Shown here piece after piece: positions 59,952 to 64,000 of a DNA stretch of 64,000 bases. The DNA comes from CAYVUV01 sp964455095 (GTDB lineage Bacteria > Desulfobacterota > Binatia > HRBIN30 > CADEER01): contig CAYVUV010000222.1 in NCBI GenBank assembly GCA_964455095.1, positions 25,815 to 89,814 of the forward strand, given 5' to 3'. Position 1 is the first letter of the stretch; every line of letters begins with the position of its first letter. The notes beneath the pieces were generated by a model that was given only the letters and a program-made list of their open reading frames with translations, made no database searches and had not been told where the DNA came from. The position numbers and the translations under genes were made by a program.

Positions 59952-61118
59952 ATGCCCCGAGCTTATGCCATCACTGCCGAAGCCATCGCCGCCGAACGGA
60001 AACGGGTCAACGACGACCTCAATCAATTCGATGCCTCGCGCGTCATCCGGCTCGACGAGGTCGAGCTGCGCCCGATGGGCCCGCGCGACGTGCGCCTGCG
60101 CATCCTGGCGGTGTCGCTCGAGCACAACATCGACCACGCCGTGCTCGCCGACACGGTCAACATCGCGGCGCTGCGCGGTGGCAAGATCTACCCGGGCAAC
60201 AGCGCGCTGGGTGAGGTGGTGGCCGTCGGCGACCAGGTGACGCGCTTCAAACCCGGCGACGTGGTCGTCACGCACTGCAACGGCGAGCCCGACATCTACG
60301 GCTACCCGTTGCGCATCTGGGCCTACGATCAGCCGGAGTCGATCGGGTGGTACGGCGAGGAGGCCGTGGTCGCAGATTGGCAACTGATTCCCGCCCCGCT
60401 GCAGTGCGGGCTCAATCTGTGGGAGATCGCGGCGCTGCCGCTGCGCGCTCCGACGGCGTACCATCTGTGGCGGCGCGGGCACGATATCTTCCGTATCAAG
60501 GTGCCGCGCGAGAAGCTGGCGCGGCTCAACGTGCTCTCCTTCGGCGGCGGCGTCGGCGAGCTGTTCCTCATGCTGGCGCAACACGAGGGCCATCGCACCT
60601 TCTTCTGCTCCGGCAGTCCGGAGCGGCGCGCGCATCTCGAGGGGCTCGGGATCAAAGGGATCGATCAAAAGAAGTTCAACCGCTTCGCCGACGCCGACGG
60701 GGTCAAGGCGTTCGCCAAGGAAGTGAAGGGCCTGACGGGCGGGGTCGGCATGCACGTCGTCTGCGACATGTTGCGCGGGCCGGTCTTCGCGGCCGGTCTC
60801 ACGGCGCTGGCGCGCTGCGGCGTCGACGTCAGCGCCGGCTGGCAGCTGGACAAGAAAGTCAGCTACGACTCGGCCGGCCTGTCGGTTAAGCAGGTGACGC
60901 TCGACCATACCCACTACGACACCATCGATGGCAGCAATGCCTGCACGGAGCTGTACGGCAACGTGTTCCGCCCGACCGTGCATCGCGAGATCTACTCCTT
61001 CGAGGACCTGCCGCGCGCCACGCTTGAGATGCACCAGAACACGCAGACGGGCATTCCGATCATCCGCGTCGCCGAGAAGATGCCCGCCGCGGTGCAGTCG
61101 CTCATTCCGAGCCGTTGA
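59952..61118 (+). CDS. Medium-chain dehydrogenase/reductase (zinc-free type)
   Basis: 388 residues; AAAGGAGAGCCC precedes the ATG. The GroES-like N-domain (about 30-160: VELRPMGPRDVRLRILAVS, IYPGNSALGEVVAVGDQV) and Rossmann domain (about 180-330: LNVLSFGGGVGELFLMLAQ) of the MDR superfamily are present. The catalytic-zinc Cys and the four-Cys lobe are missing: the expected Cys position reads EHNIDHAVL. It is therefore probably a reductase acting on an enoyl or ketone substrate. A second, zinc-type MDR gene follows 14 bases later in the same direction. Confidence 0.85.
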   Translation: MPRAYAITAEAIAAERKRVNDDLNQFDASRVIRLDEVELRPMGPRDVRLRILAVSLEHNIDHAVLADTVNIAALRGGKIYPGNSALGEVVAVGDQVTRFKPGDVVVTHCNGEPDIYGYPLRIWAYDQPESIGWYGEEAVVADWQLIPAPLQCGLNLWEIAALPLRAPTAYHLWRRGHDIFRIKVPREKLARLNVLSFGGGVGELFLMLAQHEGHRTFFCSGSPERRAHLEGLGIKGIDQKKFNRFADADGVKAFAKEVKGLTGGVGMHVVCDMLRGPVFAAGLTALARCGVDVSAGWQLDKKVSYDSAGLSVKQVTLDHTHYDTIDGSNACTELYGNVFRPTVHREIYSFEDLPRATLEMHQNTQTGIPIIRVAEKMPAAVQSLIPSR

Positions 61119-61132
61119 GCGGGCGACTCGGC

Positions 61133-62155
61133 ATGCGCGCGGCGTTCAGTACCGGGCCGGGGGCGATCGCAGTGCGCCAACACCCGGCGCCGGAGCCGCG
61201 CCCCGGCGAGGTGGTCGTGCGCGTGCACAACTGTGGCGTCTGCGGCAGCGACCTGCACTGGTTCAGCGGCGACATGCCGGCCCCCGGCGTCTGCCCCGGA
61301 CACGAAATCGCCGGCGAGGTGATCGCCCTGGGATCGGGTGCGGGCGCGGTGCGCATCGGCGATCGCGTCGCCGTCGAGCCACTGGCCGTGTGTCGCGAGT
61401 GCGCCTACTGCCGCACCGGACAGTACCAGCTCTGCCCGCGTCTCGAGGTGCTCGGCATGATGCGTCCGGGCGGCTTCGCCGAACAGCTCGCCGTGCCGGC
61501 GTATGCCGTGTATCCGCTGCCGCGGGAAATGGACTTCGAGCTCGGGTCGCTGGCCGAGCCCATGGCCGTGTGCGTGCACGGCGTCCGCCTCGCCGGCGTG
61601 ACCATCGGCGACCGCGTGCTGGTGCTTGGCGCGGGGACGATCGGGTTGCTGTCGGTGCTCGCAGCGCGCGCCGCGGGCGCCGTCGAGGTGGCGATCACCG
61701 CCCGCCATCCGCACCAGGCGGCGCTGGCGGCGCGGCTCGGCGCGCGCGTGTTTGCGGCCACGGCAACGGGCGAGGCCGAACGTGTGGCGTGGTCGTCCGC
61801 CTGCCAGGTCGACGCGGTGATCGAGACAGTTGGCGGCACGGCCGATACCCTCGCCGACGCGGTGATGGCCGTGCGGTCGGGGGGCACCGTGGCCGTGCTC
61901 GGCGTCTTCACCGCGCCGCCGGTGTTGCCGGCGCTGGCGCTGGTCGTCAAGGAGGTGCGCCTGGTCGGTTCCATGACCTATGGTCGCGCCGGTGGCCGAG
62001 CTGATTTCGACATCGCGCTGGCCGTGCTGGCTGCCAACGCGGCCGCGGTGCGCGAGCTGATCACACACCGCTTCGCGCTGCCGGCGATCGGCGCGGCGTT
62101 CACGGCGGCGGCCGACAAGCGGGGCGGCGCCGTCAAGGTCACCGTGACGCCGTAG
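61133..62155 (+). CDS. Zinc-dependent alcohol dehydrogenase (threonine/sorbitol dehydrogenase-like)
   Basis: 340 residues from the ATG at 61133. The catalytic zinc ligands are in NCGVCGSDLHWF (Cys near 40) and PGHEIAGEV (His near 60), and structural zinc is held by CRECAYCRTGQYQLC (near 91-105). The Rossmann motif is VLGAGTIGLLSVLAA near 165. This is the polyol/threonine dehydrogenase branch of the MDR superfamily. It oxidises a secondary alcohol with NAD(P). It is probably co-transcribed with the zinc-free MDR gene upstream and converges with the histidine kinase gene 5 bases later. Confidence 0.88.
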   Translation: MRAAFSTGPGAIAVRQHPAPEPRPGEVVVRVHNCGVCGSDLHWFSGDMPAPGVCPGHEIAGEVIALGSGAGAVRIGDRVAVEPLAVCRECAYCRTGQYQLCPRLEVLGMMRPGGFAEQLAVPAYAVYPLPREMDFELGSLAEPMAVCVHGVRLAGVTIGDRVLVLGAGTIGLLSVLAARAAGAVEVAITARHPHQAALAARLGARVFAATATGEAERVAWSSACQVDAVIETVGGTADTLADAVMAVRSGGTVAVLGVFTAPPVLPALALVVKEVRLVGSMTYGRAGGRADFDIALAVLAANAAAVRELITHRFALPAIGAAFTAAADKRGGAVKVTVTP

Positions 62156-62159
62156 CGCT

Positions 62160-64000
62160 CTACGCGCCGACTGCCTGCGCCGGTGCGCTGCTCTCCGGAG
62201 CGGGCTCGAGGTCGAGCTCCAGGGGGATGCGCACGCGGAACGTCGAGCCGCGGTCGACCGCGCTGTCGACCTCGACGCAGCCGCCGAGCAGATCGACATT
62301 GCGGCGCACGATGGCCAGGCCGAGACCGACACCGCCGAAGCTGCGCGTCGGCGAGCCATCGACCTGTCGAAACGGCTCGAAGACATGCGCCAGCTCTTCG
62401 GGGGCAATGCCGATGCCCGTATCGCGCACGCAGAACTCGACCTGGTTGTCGACACGCCGGGCGCTGAGGTGGACCTCCCCGCGCGGCGTGAACTTGATCG
62501 CGTTGAGCATGAGATTGCTCATCACCGAGTACAGCCGGTCGTAGTCGGTGGCGAGCTCGATGCCGGGCGCGGGCTCGATCTGGAGATGCACATCCGGACT
62601 GGAGCGCACGTCGTTCGAGAGCCCGCGCAGCTCGAGCAGGAGCTGGTCGGCGGAGAAGCGCGTCGGAATCAGAATCGTACGGCCGCGGTCGATGCGCGCG
62701 TACTCGAGCACGCTCTCGACCAACCGGTGCAGCGCCCGCGCGGCGGAGCCGATGCGTTCGAGAAACACCCGCGCGTCGCGCTCCTGCGAGAGGGTCGAAT
62801 CGTCGATCAGCAGATCGGTGTAGCCGATGATGACGTTGAGCGGCGTGCGCAACTCGTGCGACATGTTGGCGACGAACTCGCCCTGCAGGCGACTCGACTC
62901 GCGCAAGCGGTTGAGCAGCCGCTGGGTTTCCAGTGCCTGGCGGTGCCGATCGGTGACGTCGCGGCCGATGCAGTGGATGATGCGCGGCTGCCCCGGTGGG
63001 CTGATCACGCGCGTGCGCACCTCGAGCGCGGCCCGGCTGCCGTCGGGTCGCTGCACCTCGACCTCGAAGGGCGGCCCGTCCTCGAGCTGACGCCGGTTGG
63101 CGACCTGCAGGCGGCGCACCAGCTCGCGCACGGTGTCGGCGGGCAGCAGCTGCTGCCAGGTGAGGCGCGGCAACTCGTCCGCCTGAACCTGAACGAAATC
63201 CAGCGCCGCCTGGTTGGCGGAGCGGAACGTGCCGGTCTCGTCGACGACGAAGATGAGATCGTTGGCGCGCTCGAACAGCTCGCGATAGCGGGCTTCGGAG
63301 CTGCGCAGGCTGTCGAAGAGCTGGGCGTTCTCGATCGCCACCGCCGTGTGGGCCGCCAGCCCGTTCAGCAGCGCCACGTCGCGCTCGTCGAACGGCGCCT
63401 GCGTGTTGATCCGGCCGGCGGTCAGCACGCCGAGCGGCTGCCCCTTGACCGTAATCGGCGCCAGGGCGAGGTGGCGAATCTTGAAGCGCTGCAGCACGGC
63501 CGGATCGATCCACGGCTGCTGCGTCGAGTCATCGATGACCACCATGCGACCGGCGAGCAACTCCTGGGCGACGGGGATGTCGATTGGGCTGCGGTAGCCG
63601 AGGGTGTCCTGCCGGTCTTCTTCGACGCCGGTGAACGTCGAAGCCGCGGCGAGCTCGCGCCGCGACTCGTCGAGCAGCAGGGTGGTGGAGAAATCGCAGC
63701 GCAGCGCCTCGGCCGTGCGCCGGTTGACGCGGTTGAGCAGCGTGCGCAGGTCGGTCAGCTCGGAGATCTCGCGCGCGATCTTGACCAGCACTTGCTCGTT
63801 CTCGAGCAGCGAGCGCAGCCGCGCTTCCGACTCCGCCAGCATGGTGCCGCGCAGATAGAGCGCGCGCCGGGTGCGCTCGCCGCGCGCCGCGCCGACGGCC
63901 GACAACACCGCCGCGATCATCGGGCCGAGCAGTTGATGCATCGCCTCGACCGAGCGCCCGCTGAAGCCGATCATGGCGAAGTAGAACACCAGCGAGATCG
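62160..64000 (-). CDS. GAF-PAS hybrid-type sensor histidine kinase, N-terminus cut by window edge
   Basis: The frame runs to the window edge; a GTG at 63989 lies in a membrane segment (FYFAMIGFSG), so the true start is beyond the window. After the segment come a short coiled coil, a GAF domain (about 70-215 of the visible part: GVLTAGRINTQAPFDERDVA), a PAS domain (about 225-340: RYRELFERANDLIFVVDE), a HisKA domain with the H-box SHELRTPLN near 375, and an HATPase domain with N-box NLMLNAIKF, DTGIGI and GVGLGLAIV. All kinase motifs are intact. No receiver follows in this gene. The cognate regulator is not known. Confidence 0.92.
   Translation of the reverse strand, partial: ISLVFYFAMIGFSGRSVEAMHQLLGPMIAAVLSAVGAARGERTRRALYLRGTMLAESEARLRSLLENEQVLVKIAREISELTDLRTLLNRVNRRTAEALRCDFSTTLLLDESRRELAAASTFTGVEEDRQDTLGYRSPIDIPVAQELLAGRMVVIDDSTQQPWIDPAVLQRFKIRHLALAPITVKGQPLGVLTAGRINTQAPFDERDVALLNGLAAHTAVAIENAQLFDSLRSSEARYRELFERANDLIFVVDETGTFRSANQAALDFVQVQADELPRLTWQQLLPADTVRELVRRLQVANRRQLEDGPPFEVEVQRPDGSRAALEVRTRVISPPGQPRIIHCIGRDVTDRHRQALETQRLLNRLRESSRLQGEFVANMSHELRTPLNVIIGYTDLLIDDSTLSQERDARVFLERIGSAARALHRLVESVLEYARIDRGRTILIPTRFSADQLLLELRGLSNDVRSSPDVHLQIEPAPGIELATDYDRLYSVMSNLMLNAIKFTPRGEVHLSARRVDNQVEFCVRDTGIGIAPEELAHVFEPFRQVDGSPTRSFGGVGLGLAIVRRNVDLLGGCVEVDSAVDRGSTFRVRIPLELDLEPAPESSAPAQAVGA

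Overview
The window is GC-rich, tightly packed DNA from a Gram-negative bacterium: it encodes a TonB/ExbB/ExbD system, outer-membrane barrels and outer-membrane-directed secreted proteins. Myxococcus-type Cys-rich repeats (ETCDDGN), dockerin-like loops, a YfhO-like membrane protein, a fused pilus-type ATPase/receiver and several sigma-54 promoters suggest a deltaproteobacterial-grade lineage (Desulfobacterota, Binatota or Myxococcota). That placement is inference. I saw no tRNA, rRNA, CRISPR array, insertion sequence or prophage.

Region 1 (1-10.8 kb) is an outer-surface uptake or assembly locus. It has a TonB-dependent receptor and a truncated dockerin-like secreted protein on the minus strand. 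On the plus strand are two more secreted proteins (a tandem Cys-rich-domain protein with a cohesin-like tail, and a dockerin-like beta-helix-type protein), a putative lipoprotein, and TonB, ExbB and two ExbD proteins. Signal peptide peptidase SppA follows.

Region 2 (12.7-22.5 kb) is a guanidine-assimilation operon. A candidate sigma-54 promoter is followed by a guanidine-I (ykkC) riboswitch, an ABC importer, two DUF1989 proteins (carboxyguanidine deiminase type), a biotin carboxylase of the guanidine/urea carboxylase family and allophanate hydrolase. Together they would convert guanidine to ammonia and CO2.

Region 3 (22.7-33.1 kb) holds an RND/MMPL exporter, a two-domain GFA protein, an NTF2-like protein, the DUF2339/DUF3999 membrane pair, a small periplasmic protein and a PlsC-type acyltransferase. 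Region 4 (33.2-37 kb) is a nitrogen-scavenging operon, porin-glnK-amtB, behind a near-consensus -24/-12 promoter, followed by a lone receiver protein. A GCCCAAAT box lies at matching distances upstream of the guanidine and glnK promoters.

Region 5 (37-48.5 kb) is metabolic and membrane genes: acyl-CoA dehydrogenase, YfhO-like protein, MinD-like ATPase, aldehyde dehydrogenase, serine acetyltransferase, MgtE, and an SDR-acyltransferase-methyltransferase operon.

Region 6 (48.7-54.6 kb) is the most unusual part. Two tandem paralogues each fuse a PilB/GspE ATPase to zinc ribbons and a receiver domain. A neighbouring small histidine-kinase-like protein with a degenerate ATPase region stands beside them. 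All three genes have nearly identical TGGCATG-N4-TTGCC promoters, and the two ATPase genes also share an upstream TCGACAGTTTC box at exactly the same distance. Region 7 (54.7-64 kb) has a divergent dihydropteroate synthase, a HisN-like phosphatase, an L,D-transpeptidase, a coiled-coil membrane protein, a cyclase-family lipoprotein, two medium-chain dehydrogenases and a GAF-PAS histidine kinase cut by the window edge.
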